From the NCBI RefSeq assembly GCF_006151805.1, contig NZ_VDDA01000007.1:202841-266840 (forward strand): DNA of 64,000 bases, in the 5' to 3' direction. Position numbers and translations under genes: made by a program. The notes below the pieces were generated by a model that was given only the letters and a program-made list of their open reading frames with translations, did not search any database and had not been told where the DNA came from. Positions 30,274 through 38,727 of this stretch are shown here, one piece after another; position 1 is the first letter of the stretch, and each line of letters begins with the position of its first letter. Source of the DNA: Methylobacterium terricola. GTDB lineage: Bacteria > Pseudomonadota > Alphaproteobacteria > Rhizobiales > Beijerinckiaceae.

Positions 30274-32922
30274 TCAGGCCGGGATCAGCGGATCCCGCCG
30301 GGCCTCGGTCTCCGGCACCCCGTCCTTGGCCTTCTGCTTCGGCGGCGGCCCGAGGAAGGCCGGGACGATGAAGAAGGCGGCCACCAGCGTGAAGAACAGC
30401 GACAGGGCGAGCAGCTTGCCCATGCTGGCGGTACCCGGGTGGCTCGACAGCACCAGCGAGCCGAAGGCGGTGCCGGTGGTGAGCGCCGAGAAGAAGATCG
30501 CCCGGGTCAGGCTCGAGGCCAGCATGTCGGCGACGCCGGCACGCCACGCGATCACGTAGTAGATGTGGAAGGCCACGCCCACGGCCAGCATCAAGGGCAG
30601 CGCGATGATGTTGGCGAAGTTCAGCGGCATGCCGATGAGGTAGAGCGCCTCCAGCGTCCACAGGGTGGCGAGCACCAGCGGTCCGAGCGCCATGGCGACG
30701 TCCCAGGGCCGGCGCAGGGCCACCGACAGGATGATGAAGATCGAGAGCAGCGCCAGCAGGCCCGCCTCGATGAAGGCGCCGAGAATCGTGTGGCTCGACA
30801 GGGTGGTGGCGACCGGCGCGCCGGTGGCGTGCGGGGCCACGCTCAGGACCTCCTTGGCGAAGCGGCGCTGGACCAGGTTGTCGTTCGAGTTGCCCTTGGG
30901 CTGCACCTCGATCCGGGCCTTGCCGTCGGCGGCGATCCATTCGGAGCGGATCTGCGCCGGCAGGTTCTCCAGCGTGATCTTCTCCGGCGAGAGCAGCCCG
31001 CGCAGGCGGGTGAGCAGGGCCTTGAGGTTCGGCACCACCGCGGCGGCGGCGGCCTCGCGGACCGGCGGCTCGGCGGCGGCCAGGCGGTCGAGGGTGTCGG
31101 TGAAGCCTTGGATCGTGGCGAGCGGGCCGGAGGCGTTCGCCGCCTGCCCTTGTGCGCCTTGCGCGATGCCGCGGAGCGCCGTGACCGCGTTGCGGATCGC
31201 CGTCACCACCTCGCGGTCGGTCGGCGGGGCCGCGACGCGGGGCGGGTTGAGCACCGGGCCGAGCACCTGCGCCGCATCCTCGATGGTGGCGAGCTTCTGG
31301 TCCTGGTCGGCGGGCACGAAGGTGTTGATGTCGACGACCCCGGCGACGCCCGGCAGGGCCAGCAGCTTCTTCACCATCGGCGCGATGGCGTCGCGGTTCG
31401 GAACCACCACGTCGATCGAGTTCGGGCTGGTCTTCGGGTCCTTGGCGAGGTCGAGATAGGTCGCCACCGATTCCACCTTCGTGCTGCGCAGGTGCATCGG
31501 GTTCGAATCGAACGGCAACCAGTACAGCAGGGGCAGGCCCGCCACCGTCACGACGCCGGTGAGCACCAGGACCAGCTTGCGGTGCTCGAGGATCCAGTGA
31601 TCGACCGAGGCCATGCCGGCGGTGCCGACTTCCTGCTTCTCGCCCGGCGGCCGCAGCACGGCGATCAGCGCCGGCAGCAGGGTCAGCGAGAACAAGTAGG
31701 CGACGATCATGCCGACGCCGGCGATCAGGCCGAGCTCCGACACGCCGCGGAAATCGGTCGGCAGGAACGAGAAGAAGCCGGCGAGCAGCGACACCGCCGC
31801 GAGCGTCAGCGACCAGCCGACGCCGCGGGCGGCCGAGCGGATCGCCTGTTCCAGATCCCCCTCGACGAAGCGGTCGGCGCGGTAGCGCACGGCGAACTGG
31901 ATGCCGAAGTCGATGCCGAGGCCGACGAACAGGGCCGCGAAGGCGACCGAGATCGGGTTCAGCTCGCCGACCATCACGAGGCCGAGGGCGGCAGTGACGA
32001 TGAGCCCTGCGAAGGTGGTGATGAGGACGGCGACGACGAGGCTGCCGGATCGCAGCGCCAGCCACAGGAACAGCACGATGGCGCCGCCGGTGACCGAGTA
32101 GTTCAGGCCCGCATCGTCGGCCAGCGTCGCGAACTCGTCGTCCGCCACCGCGACCTGGCCGGTCAGGCGCACCCGCACGCCGTTGGCCTCGGTCAAGCCG
32201 AGGCTGCGGGCGGTCTCGCGGATCAGCTGCGTCGCCTTCTCGCCGGGCTGGAGGGCGTCGTAGTCGAGCACCGGCTGGGCGATGACGAAGCGGCGCAGGT
32301 CGCTCGGCTCCGCCTTGCCGCCCGACAGCAGCAGCTGCCACGAGAGCTGGGCCCGCTCGCCCTTGAGAACCTTGTCGAAGACCTCCTTCATCTGGCCCAT
32401 CGGGCCGACGAGATCCTCGGGCTTGGCCTGGCCGGCCTTCACCCCCTGGGCGCCCATCACCATGGCCTGCATGATGCCGCGCAAGGACGGGTCGGCGGCG
32501 AGCGGCCCGAGCAGGCCCTGCTGCTGGATCAGCCTCTCGGTGGTCTGGTCCAGCTCCTTCTGGGACATCAGCAGCAGGCCGTTCTTGTCGAAGAACGGGC
32601 CGCCATCGGGCCGATAGACGATCGGAAGGAGATCCTTGTGGGTCGAGAGGGCCTGGGCCAGGCGGGTCGCCGCCTCCTCGGCCTGTTCCGGCGTCTGCCC
32701 GTCGACCACCATCACGAGCAGGTTGCCGCGCTGCGGGAACGTCTTCTCGAACTGGATCTCGTCCTGGCGCCAGGGCACGTCCGACGTGATCAGGCGCTCG
32801 ACGTCGGTGTTGATGCGGAAGAGATGCGCCGCCATGACGGCGCTCGCGACGGTGAGCAGCAGCGCGGCCACGATGATGAGCCAGCGCCGATGTACGGAAA
32901 ACGCCACGAGCCGTTCGATCAC
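30274..32922 (-). CDS. hpnN: Hopanoid transporter HpnN (MMPL/RND family)
   Basis: 882 residues from a GTG at 32922; longer in-frame starts up to 33111 add an Arg/Pro-rich non-membrane stretch and are rejected. RND-superfamily layout: transmembrane helix (about 15-33), a large periplasmic domain, helices with FVGLGIDFGIQFAVRYR at about 315-330, a second periplasmic domain and a final bundle with LMLAVGVAFHIYYVI. HpnN moves hopanoids from the inner to the outer membrane (shown genetically in Rhodopseudomonas). Divergent from ispH and near hpnH/hpnG, which supports the hopanoid assignment over a generic MMPL drug or lipid exporter. Confidence 0.93.
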   Translation of the reverse strand: MIERLVAFSVHRRWLIIVAALLLTVASAVMAAHLFRINTDVERLITSDVPWRQDEIQFEKTFPQRGNLLVMVVDGQTPEQAEEAATRLAQALSTHKDLLPIVYRPDGGPFFDKNGLLLMSQKELDQTTERLIQQQGLLGPLAADPSLRGIMQAMVMGAQGVKAGQAKPEDLVGPMGQMKEVFDKVLKGERAQLSWQLLLSGGKAEPSDLRRFVIAQPVLDYDALQPGEKATQLIRETARSLGLTEANGVRVRLTGQVAVADDEFATLADDAGLNYSVTGGAIVLFLWLALRSGSLVVAVLITTFAGLIVTAALGLVMVGELNPISVAFAALFVGLGIDFGIQFAVRYRADRFVEGDLEQAIRSAARGVGWSLTLAAVSLLAGFFSFLPTDFRGVSELGLIAGVGMIVAYLFSLTLLPALIAVLRPPGEKQEVGTAGMASVDHWILEHRKLVLVLTGVVTVAGLPLLYWLPFDSNPMHLRSTKVESVATYLDLAKDPKTSPNSIDVVVPNRDAIAPMVKKLLALPGVAGVVDINTFVPADQDQKLATIEDAAQVLGPVLNPPRVAAPPTDREVVTAIRNAVTALRGIAQGAQGQAANASGPLATIQGFTDTLDRLAAAEPPVREAAAAAVVPNLKALLTRLRGLLSPEKITLENLPAQIRSEWIAADGKARIEVQPKGNSNDNLVQRRFAKEVLSVAPHATGAPVATTLSSHTILGAFIEAGLLALLSIFIILSVALRRPWDVAMALGPLVLATLWTLEALYLIGMPLNFANIIALPLMLAVGVAFHIYYVIAWRAGVADMLASSLTRAIFFSALTTGTAFGSLVLSSHPGTASMGKLLALSLFFTLVAAFFIVPAFLGPPPKQKAKDGVPETEARRDPLIPA

Positions 32923-33344
32923 GATGCGAAGCCTGCCTCTAGCTCGCGGGCCGCGCGGCGGATCGCGGCGGCCCGGTGAAGTCCCTGTGGATCGGCCCGC
33001 CGGAGCGGCGAGGCCCCGGCACCGGCGCGAGCACCGGCGGAAGGCCAGTATAGCGCGCGGAGCGGCGGCGCCCATGGTCACGGTGGGTAACCATGCCACG
33101 GAGACGCGCATTTCGTCACGGACATGCTCGATCCGAGCCCGGCCGTGGCGCGCTAGGTAATGACCCGCAGGCCCGATTGCAACGCATTGGCGGCAAACGG
33201 ATCCCCGGCCCGGGCGACGATCCCGGCCGCCCCGCGCCCGGTCAGCGCGGCTTTACCCGGCGGCGATCCTCGCCGTAAACGTCGCGAGGACGGGGACTTT
33301 CGCCCGGCGGTGCGGGGTCCGGGAGACGGCGCGACGGAGGGCCG
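32923..33344. promoter_or_regulatory. Divergent promoter region, hpnN / ispH
   Basis: The 422 bp between GTG 32922 (leftward) and GTG 33345 (rightward) hold no supported gene. A quasi-palindrome catggtcac-n5-gtaaccatg (33073-33095, 7 of 9 pairs) sits near the middle in a relatively AT-rich patch with TATAGCGC upstream at 33050. It could be an operator shared by both promoters, but this is speculative. Confidence 0.4.
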
Positions 33345-34295
33345 GTGGCGGAAACGCGGGAGAACGGGGTCGCCCTCGTGCTGGCGCAGCCGAGGGGCTT
33401 CTGCGCCGGGGTGGTGCGGGCGGTCGACATCGTCGAGCGGGTGCTCGCCCGGGACGACGGCCCGGTCTATGTCCGCCACGAGATCGTCCATAACGGCCGC
33501 GTCGTCGCCGACCTGAAGGCCAAGGGGGCCCGCTTCGTCGAGAGCCTCGACGCCGTCCCGGACGGTGCCACCACGATCTTCTCGGCCCACGGCGTGTCGC
33601 GGGCGGTCGAGGCGGAGGCCGCGCGGCGCAACCTGCCCGTCATCGACGCGACCTGCCCGCTGGTCGCCAAGGTGCACGGGCAGGGCCGGCGCTACGCCGC
33701 GCAAGGCCGCACCGTGATCCTGGTCGGACATGCGGGCCACGCCGAGGTCGAGGGGACGCTCGGCCAGATCGACGGCGAGGTCCGTCTCGTCGGCAGCGTG
33801 GCGGAGGCGGAAGGCCTCGATCTGCCCGCCGACACGGCGCTGGCCTACGTCACCCAGACGACGCTCAGCGTCGACGACACCCGGGCGATCATCGCGGTCC
33901 TGCGCCGCCGCTTCCCCGACCTCGTCGGGCCCGAGACGAAGGACATCTGCTACGCGACCCAGAACCGTCAGGCCGCCGTGCGGGCGCTCGCCGCGATCGC
34001 CGACCTGATCCTGGTGGTGGGCGCCAGGAACTCCTCGAACTGCAACCGTCTGCGCGAGATCGCCGCCGAGGCCGGCCGGCCGAGCCACCTCGTCGAGGGG
34101 GCGGAGGATCTGGAGCGAATCGATCTGACAGGCCTGCGCACCCTCGGCCTCACGGCCGGTGCCTCGACGCCCGAGGGGGTGATCGCCGAGGTGATTGCTG
34201 CGCTGCAGCGTCGCACCCCCCTGACGATTTCGACGCTTCCGGGCGTTGCCGAGAGCGTGAGCTTCCCTCTCCCGTCGAGTTTGGGCCACACTTAG
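33345..34295 (+). CDS. ispH: 4-hydroxy-3-methylbut-2-enyl diphosphate reductase
   Basis: 316 residues from GTG 33345, with a GGAGG tract 5 bp ahead. Last step of the MEP pathway: reduces HMBPP to IPP and DMAPP with an iron-sulfur cluster. The three cluster cysteines are C20 (PRGFCAGV), C104 (DATCPLV) and C202 (ICYATQNRQ). The active-site motifs VRHEIVHN, FSAHGV, TQTTLS, SSNCNRL and TAGASTPE are intact. Located between hpnN and hpnH, so isoprenoid supply is physically joined to hopanoid modification. A second, housekeeping copy elsewhere in the genome cannot be excluded. Confidence 0.97.
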   Translation: MAETRENGVALVLAQPRGFCAGVVRAVDIVERVLARDDGPVYVRHEIVHNGRVVADLKAKGARFVESLDAVPDGATTIFSAHGVSRAVEAEAARRNLPVIDATCPLVAKVHGQGRRYAAQGRTVILVGHAGHAEVEGTLGQIDGEVRLVGSVAEAEGLDLPADTALAYVTQTTLSVDDTRAIIAVLRRRFPDLVGPETKDICYATQNRQAAVRALAAIADLILVVGARNSSNCNRLREIAAEAGRPSHLVEGAEDLERIDLTGLRTLGLTAGASTPEGVIAEVIAALQRRTPLTISTLPGVAESVSFPLPSSLGHT

Positions 34296-34355
34296 GCCGT
34301 TCCGCACCAAGCTTGGACCCTTTCGAACCTAGCTTGCTGGAAATCCGCCACTTTT

Positions 34356-34371
34356 CGGGCTAATCAGCCCG
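34356..34371. other. Small hairpin between ispH and hpnH
   Basis: A 6-bp stem with AATC loop (cgggct/agcccg), preceded by TTTT rather than followed by it. Too weak to call a terminator; it might separate ispH and hpnH expression slightly. Confidence 0.25.
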
Positions 34372-34403
34372 CTTGGCACAGCACCCGACACGAACCACGA
34401 CAC

Positions 34404-34409
34404 AAGGAG
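34404..34409 (+). promoter_or_regulatory. Ribosome-binding site that fixes the hpnH start
   Basis: AAGGAG, with 8 nt to TTG 34418 but only 2 nt to TTG 34412. The spacing favours the second TTG. Confidence 0.7.
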
Positions 34410-34417
34410 CCTTGGTC

Positions 34418-35572
34418 TTGGGCATTCCTCTCCGGTACGTCGCGAAGATCGGCGGCTACATTCTCAAGCAGCACCTCACCGGCCGCAAGCGGTATCCGCT
34501 GGTCATGATGATGGAGCCCCTGTTCCGGTGCAATCTCGCCTGCGCGGGTTGCGGCAAGATCGACTATCCGGACGAGATCCTCAACAAGCGCCTGCCGGTC
34601 GACGAAGCACTCGAATCGGTCCGCGAGTGCGGCGCACCCGTCGTCGTCATCGCGGGCGGCGAGCCGCTGCTGCACAAGGACCTGCCGCAGATCGTCGAGG
34701 GCATCATCGCCCAGAAGAAGTTCGCGATCGTCTGCACCAACGCGCTCCTTCTCGAGAAGAAGATCGCGCAGTACAAGCCGAGCCCGTACTTCACCTGGTC
34801 GATCCATCTCGATGGCGACAAGGAGATGCACGACCAGTCGGTGTGCCAGCGCGGCGTCTACGACAAGGCGGTGGCGGCGATCCAGAAGGCCAAGGAGATG
34901 GGCTTCCGGGTCACGATCAACTGCACCTTCTTCAACAACTCCTCGGCCGACAAGATCGCCGACTTCTTCGACAGCGTGACCCGGATGGGCATCGACGGCA
35001 TCACCGTCTCCCCCGGCTACGCCTACGAGCGCGCCCCCGACCAGCAGCACTTCCTCAACCGCCGGGCGACCAAGGACCTGTTCCGCGGCGTGTTCCGCCT
35101 CGGCAAGGAGAAGGGCCGCGAGAAGTGGACCTTCCAGCAGTCGGGCCTGTTCCTCGACTTCCTGGCCGGCAACCAGACCTACCACTGCACGCCGTGGGGC
35201 AACCCGACCCGGACGGTCTTCGGCTGGCAGAAGCCGTGCTACCTCCTCGGCGAGGGCTACGCCAAGACCTTCAAGGAGCTGATGGAGACCACGGACTGGG
35301 ACGCCTACGGCACCGGCAACTACGAGAAGTGCGCCGACTGCATGGTGCATTCGGGCTACGAGGCCTCGTCGGTGGTCGATTCGGTGAAGAAGCCGTGGAA
35401 GCCGGTGATCTACGCGCTCCGCGGGATCAAGACCGAGGGCGAGATGGCTCCCGAGATCTCCCTCGAGAACCAGCGCCCGGCCGAGTTCGTGTTCTCACGC
35501 AACGTCGCGCAGAAGCTGTCCGAGATCCGGGACGCCAAGGCCGACGCCAAGAAGCGCGCGACAGCGGCCTAA
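34418..35572 (+). CDS. hpnH: Adenosyl-hopene transferase HpnH (radical SAM)
   Basis: 384 residues from TTG 34418, chosen because an AAGGAG at 34404-34409 is 8 nt upstream and the protein then begins MGIPLRYVAKIGGYILKQ, as HpnH proteins do. An earlier TTG at 34373 adds an unlikely tail. Radical-SAM cluster cysteines are C38, C42 and C45 in CNLACAGC; GGEPLLH and the C-terminal KCADCM pair fit the family. The enzyme attaches the 5'-deoxyadenosyl group to diploptene to give adenosylhopane, the first committed step toward extended hopanoids. Its last 78 bp overlap the convergent hpnG gene. Confidence 0.96.
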   Translation: MGIPLRYVAKIGGYILKQHLTGRKRYPLVMMMEPLFRCNLACAGCGKIDYPDEILNKRLPVDEALESVRECGAPVVVIAGGEPLLHKDLPQIVEGIIAQKKFAIVCTNALLLEKKIAQYKPSPYFTWSIHLDGDKEMHDQSVCQRGVYDKAVAAIQKAKEMGFRVTINCTFFNNSSADKIADFFDSVTRMGIDGITVSPGYAYERAPDQQHFLNRRATKDLFRGVFRLGKEKGREKWTFQQSGLFLDFLAGNQTYHCTPWGNPTRTVFGWQKPCYLLGEGYAKTFKELMETTDWDAYGTGNYEKCADCMVHSGYEASSVVDSVKKPWKPVIYALRGIKTEGEMAPEISLENQRPAEFVFSRNVAQKLSEIRDAKADAKKRATAA

Positions 35573-36235
35573 CGAGGCGAAGGCCGCCGACGAGTCGCGG
35601 GCGAGGCGCACCAGCCCGCCCACGCTCGCCGAGCGGCGGGCCAACGCCGCCAGGACGGCGAGGATGTCGGGCTCGCCGTCCGGCTTGATGGCCTTGGCGA
35701 TCGCCGCCGGCAGGGCGCGGTCGGCGGGGTCGCACACCACCCGCACGGCGCAGAACGGCAGGCCGTGCGCCTCCGCGAAGGCGGCCGCGACGTGGGATTC
35801 CATGTCGACCGCCGCCGCGCCGGTCTCGGCGCGCAACTGCGCCTTGGCCTGCGGCGACAGCACCGCCGCCTCCACCCCGACGACATCGGCAAGCACGACC
35901 CGCGCCGGCACGCCCGCCAGCCGATGCCTGAGCGCCGCGACGACCTCGGCATGGGCCGGATGCCGCATCCCGCCGGCGCTCACCCCGGTCGCCACCACGA
36001 CGTCGCCCGGCACCAGCGCGGGATCGAGCCCGCCGGCAATGCCGAGGCTCATCACCGCCCGGCAGCCCGGGCTGCGACGCGCCCTCAGGAGATCCCGCAG
36101 CCGCTCCGGGTCTCCCCCGGCCCCCACCGCCGCCACGCCCGGCCCATCGGCCAGCCGCGCCTCGCGGGCGAGACCGGTGACGGCCAGGACGGGAAGGGCC
36201 CCGGTCGAACCGGTGGTGTCCTCGACGACGATCAT
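35495..36235 (-). CDS. hpnG: Hopanoid-associated nucleoside phosphorylase HpnG
   Basis: 246 residues of the purine nucleoside phosphorylase/MTAN fold. The phosphorylase motifs SLGIAGGLDPALVPGDVVVA and AAAVDMESHVAAAFAEAHGLPF (with the Met-Glu pair that binds ribose hydroxyls) are clear. In hopanoid pathways HpnG removes adenine from adenosylhopane to give ribosyl-hopane. The gene is convergent with hpnH and their 3' ends overlap by 78 bp (35495-35572), so HpnG's last 26 codons are antisense to the HpnH C-terminus. Assignment to HpnG rather than another phosphorylase rests on the neighbouring hpnH. Confidence 0.9.
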   Translation of the reverse strand: MIVVEDTTGSTGALPVLAVTGLAREARLADGPGVAAVGAGGDPERLRDLLRARRSPGCRAVMSLGIAGGLDPALVPGDVVVATGVSAGGMRHPAHAEVVAALRHRLAGVPARVVLADVVGVEAAVLSPQAKAQLRAETGAAAVDMESHVAAAFAEAHGLPFCAVRVVCDPADRALPAAIAKAIKPDGEPDILAVLAALARRSASVGGLVRLARDSSAAFASLGRCRALLGVGLGVPDLGQLLRDVA

Positions 36236-36340
36236 GCGGGGGCTCGGGCGACGCGATGGGGAAGGGGTGGTGAAGCACCCCTCATACCAGAGCGGGGGGA
36301 GCGGTCCTGTGGCCTCGGTGACACGGGTGAGGACCCGGGA

Positions 36341-36958
36341 TCAGGCGGCGGCGTAGAACAGCACCCGTCCCTCGGGCCGCAATTGCTGCAGGCAATCGAA
36401 GTCGGCGACGTTCGCGGTGAGCAGGATGCAGCCGAGCCGTCGGGCCTGGAAGAACAGCGCGCAGTCGTGCAGGGCCTTCATGCGCCCGTGCAGGGCCTTC
36501 ATGCGCCTGTCCTTCGCGTAGCCCTGAAGTCGGCAGAGGATGCCGGCATAGACCGCGGCGTCGGTCATCACGTCCTGCGTGGGTGTGTGCAGGCGGTGCG
36601 AAGGAATGCCGTCGAGGACACGGCGAATGGCTCCGACATTCGCCTGCCTGCGCGGGTCGGCGGGATCGAGGACGCCGATCGCGTGCAGCACCTCCTGGAC
36701 GGCGACGACGCTGTGGTTGATCCGACGCAAGCCGAGAAAGTCATCCAGCGCGCGGGGAGTCCGGCCCTCGAGCTGGTGGATATAGACCCCGGTATCGAGC
36801 AGAAGCGGCCCGCCGGCCGACGGAGCCTCATCGTCCAGGACCGTGAGCCCGGTCCGTCGCCGCGGCGCGAGACGCGCCAGGTCGAGACGCGCCAGGTCGA
36901 GACGCGCCAGGTCGAGACGCGCACAGACCTTCTCTGCGTGCTTCGAGAGCAGGGGCAC
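36341..36958 (-). CDS. PIN-domain ribonuclease toxin (VapC-like), with internal repeats
   Basis: 205 residues from GTG 36958, 2 bp after the antitoxin stop. The PIN fold starts near residue 50. The metal-binding acidic residues are Asp55 (LLLDTGVY), Glu89 (AVQEVLH), Asp165 (HDCALFF) and Asp186 (TANVADFD), so the active site looks complete. Two duplications are visible: residues 13-31 repeat a five-residue ARLDL unit, and MKALHGR is doubled at 153-165 directly before the third acidic residue. VapC toxins cleave tRNA or rRNA and are neutralised by their partner. The N-terminal 45 residues are unusual for the family, which normally begins at the PIN domain. Confidence 0.8.
   Translation of the reverse strand: MPLLSKHAEKVCARLDLARLDLARLDLARLAPRRRTGLTVLDDEAPSAGGPLLLDTGVYIHQLEGRTPRALDDFLGLRRINHSVVAVQEVLHAIGVLDPADPRRQANVGAIRRVLDGIPSHRLHTPTQDVMTDAAVYAGILCRLQGYAKDRRMKALHGRMKALHDCALFFQARRLGCILLTANVADFDCLQQLRPEGRVLFYAAA
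36467..36508. repeat. 21-bp tandem duplication in the PIN toxin gene
   Basis: Two units of gtgcagggccttcatgcgcc(c/t) back to back, differing only at the last base (36487 versus 36508). In frame, it doubles seven residues (MKALHGR/MKALHDC boundary). Confidence 0.9.
36869..36922. repeat. 15-bp tandem repeat in the 5' part of the PIN toxin gene
   Basis: Three perfect units of gagacgcgccaggtc (36869-36913) followed by 9 bases of a fourth. Each unit adds five residues in frame on the leftward strand, so copy-number change would lengthen or shorten the protein without a frameshift. Confidence 0.95.
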
Positions 36959-36960
36959 GC

Positions 36961-37200
36961 TCAGAAGCCGATGTCGAGGTCCGGATCGAGCGTGCCTCGG
37001 GCCTGCGCGAGGACCGTCGCGAAATCGTCCTCGACGGCGATGCTGGCGAGGGCGAAGGCCAGGAGATCCGTGGTGGATCCGATGCCGGTGCGTCGCCTGG
37101 CCTGCTCGATCAGCTTGAACGGGAGCCGCGCACCGACCTGACGGGTCTCCGCATCCAACAGGACCATTTCCGCGGCGCGATCCATCACCCGGGGAACCAT
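36961..37200 (-). CDS. Antitoxin partner of the PIN toxin
   Basis: 79 residues, immediately upstream of the toxin on the same strand. The stretch RLPFKLIEQARRRTGIGSTTDLLAFAL resembles a ribbon-helix-helix or short helical DNA-binding unit; the acidic tail ending DPDLDIGF is the kind of extension that wraps a toxin. Antitoxins of this type repress their own operon together with the toxin. The family is not certain; the call rests on size, order and spacing. Confidence 0.7.
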   Translation of the reverse strand: MVPRVMDRAAEMVLLDAETRQVGARLPFKLIEQARRRTGIGSTTDLLAFALASIAVEDDFATVLAQARGTLDPDLDIGF

Positions 37201-37488
37201 CGACGCGCCCGGCGCCGGCTGGGCGTCCTCCGGAACGAGCGCTCCGGCCTCCGAGGCGCGGAGATCGATCGGCCGGTCACCATGGCGATCAGCCTGTTCA
37301 ACACGTCGCTCAATCCGTTTGACATGCGCGCCGTCGTCGGCATCCGCAACGGCCGACCGGACACGGGCCGCCTCGCGAAAGAGGACGGGTCCCCTGCCGG
37401 TCGCGCCTCGCCGCGAAAGACCCGGTTAAGCTTGACCGTGAAGAAAGGAGGACCGGCCCCGCCCATCCCCTTGCTCCGTCAGGTCCCC

Positions 37489-38727
37489 ATGCACCGCAGC
37501 TCCGAGGACAACCGCAACCGGGCGCTCGCCGTCCTCGCCGGGCTCGGCGCCCTGGCGCTCCTCGGCCTCCTGATCCTGCGCGGGGTCCTGCGCGATCCCG
37601 GGCTCAACTCGCACGGGGCGCTCGCCGACGCGTTCCTGCACGGACGCCTGTGGATCGAGACCTGCCCGGAGATCGACTGCGCCCTGTTCCAGGGCCGCAC
37701 CTACGTGATCTTCCCGCCGCTGCCGGCCCTCGTCGCGCTGCCCTTCGTCGCCGTGTTCGGGTTTCCGGGCTTCAAGGGCTTCGTGCTGCTGGCGCTGGCG
37801 CTCGGAGCCTTGAGCCTGTGGGCCTGGCACCGGATCTTCCGGGCCCTCGACGTCGAGGATGCCGATGCGCTCTGGCTGCTCGCGGCGATCGCCTTCGCCA
37901 GCCCCTTGTTCCAGGTCAGCTTGCGGTCGGACGGGGTGTGGTTCTACGCCCAGTCGGTCGGCTTCCTGATGACCACCTTGAGCCTGTGGGCGGTGATCTG
38001 CCGGCGCTCGCTGCCGCTCGCCGGCCTGTTCGTGGCGCTCGCCTTCCTGTGCCGGCAGATGGCGATCTTCTACCCCCTGTTCCTGCTCGTGCTGGCGCTG
38101 CCGCAGCACCAGGGCCGGCCGGGCGCGTGGCGCGAGACGGCGCGGGACCTCGTCCGCCCGATCGTACTCGCCGGGATCCCGGTGGCGGTCGCGCTGATCG
38201 CGTATGTCGCCTACAACTACGCCCGCTTCGGCAGCCCGACCGAGACCGGCTATGCCTTCATCCACAATCCCGGCAGCAGCGGCTTCATCTGGCGGCGCAT
38301 CTCCGAGGTCGGGATCTTCTCGCGCGACTACCTTTTGTTCAACACCCTCTACCTGTTCCTGCAGGGCATCCATTTCGAGTTCGGCGGGCCGTACCTGACC
38401 CAGCTCACCGGGATCGACCGCTCGGGCTCCGCCCTCCTGGTGATGTGCCCGTGGCTGCTGCTGGCGTTCTACGCCCGCCTCGACCGGACCTTCGCGGCAG
38501 GCGCCGCCGTGATCGCGATCATCGCCGGGATCACGCTGTTCTACCACTCGAACGGCGCCGACCAGACCGCCACCCAGCGCTACGCCCTCGACTGGCTGCC
38601 GATCCTGATCGTGCTGATGCTGCGCGGCGAGCGGCCCCGGGCCTTCGCGGCCCTGCCGCTGCTGGTCACCTGGGGCATCCTCGCCAACGCGGCGGTGACG
38701 CTGCTGACCAGCCTTTACAAGATCTGA
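37489..38727 (+). CDS. Polytopic membrane protein, GT-C glycosyltransferase-like
   Basis: 412 residues from ATG 37489; a more upstream start at 37282 adds a charged, non-membrane stretch. About 10 hydrophobic helices. After the first (about residues 13-32) comes a loop with DPGLNSHGALADAFLHGRLWIE, an extracytoplasmic acidic loop as in GT-C enzymes that transfer sugars from polyprenyl-phosphate donors. A later WRRISEVGIFSRDYLLFNT region resembles PMT/ArnT-like proteins only loosely. Convergent with the GtrA gene and overlapping its 3' end by 13 bp. It could be the enzyme using the lipid-linked sugar made by the neighbouring HAD-UbiA protein. Family placement is tentative. Confidence 0.75.
   Translation: MHRSSEDNRNRALAVLAGLGALALLGLLILRGVLRDPGLNSHGALADAFLHGRLWIETCPEIDCALFQGRTYVIFPPLPALVALPFVAVFGFPGFKGFVLLALALGALSLWAWHRIFRALDVEDADALWLLAAIAFASPLFQVSLRSDGVWFYAQSVGFLMTTLSLWAVICRRSLPLAGLFVALAFLCRQMAIFYPLFLLVLALPQHQGRPGAWRETARDLVRPIVLAGIPVAVALIAYVAYNYARFGSPTETGYAFIHNPGSSGFIWRRISEVGIFSRDYLLFNTLYLFLQGIHFEFGGPYLTQLTGIDRSGSALLVMCPWLLLAFYARLDRTFAAGAAVIAIIAGITLFYHSNGADQTATQRYALDWLPILIVLMLRGERPRAFAALPLLVTWGILANAAVTLLTSLYKI

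Noticed and set aside
32923..33111. Longer N-terminus for HpnN
   Set aside because: The extra 63 residues are Arg/Pro/Ala-rich and precede the first membrane helix; the length from GTG 32922 matches the family.
36467..36922. Tandem repeats read as a possible CRISPR or VNTR array
   Set aside because: Units are directly adjacent (no spacers) and lie in frame inside one gene, so they are coding tandem repeats, not CRISPR.
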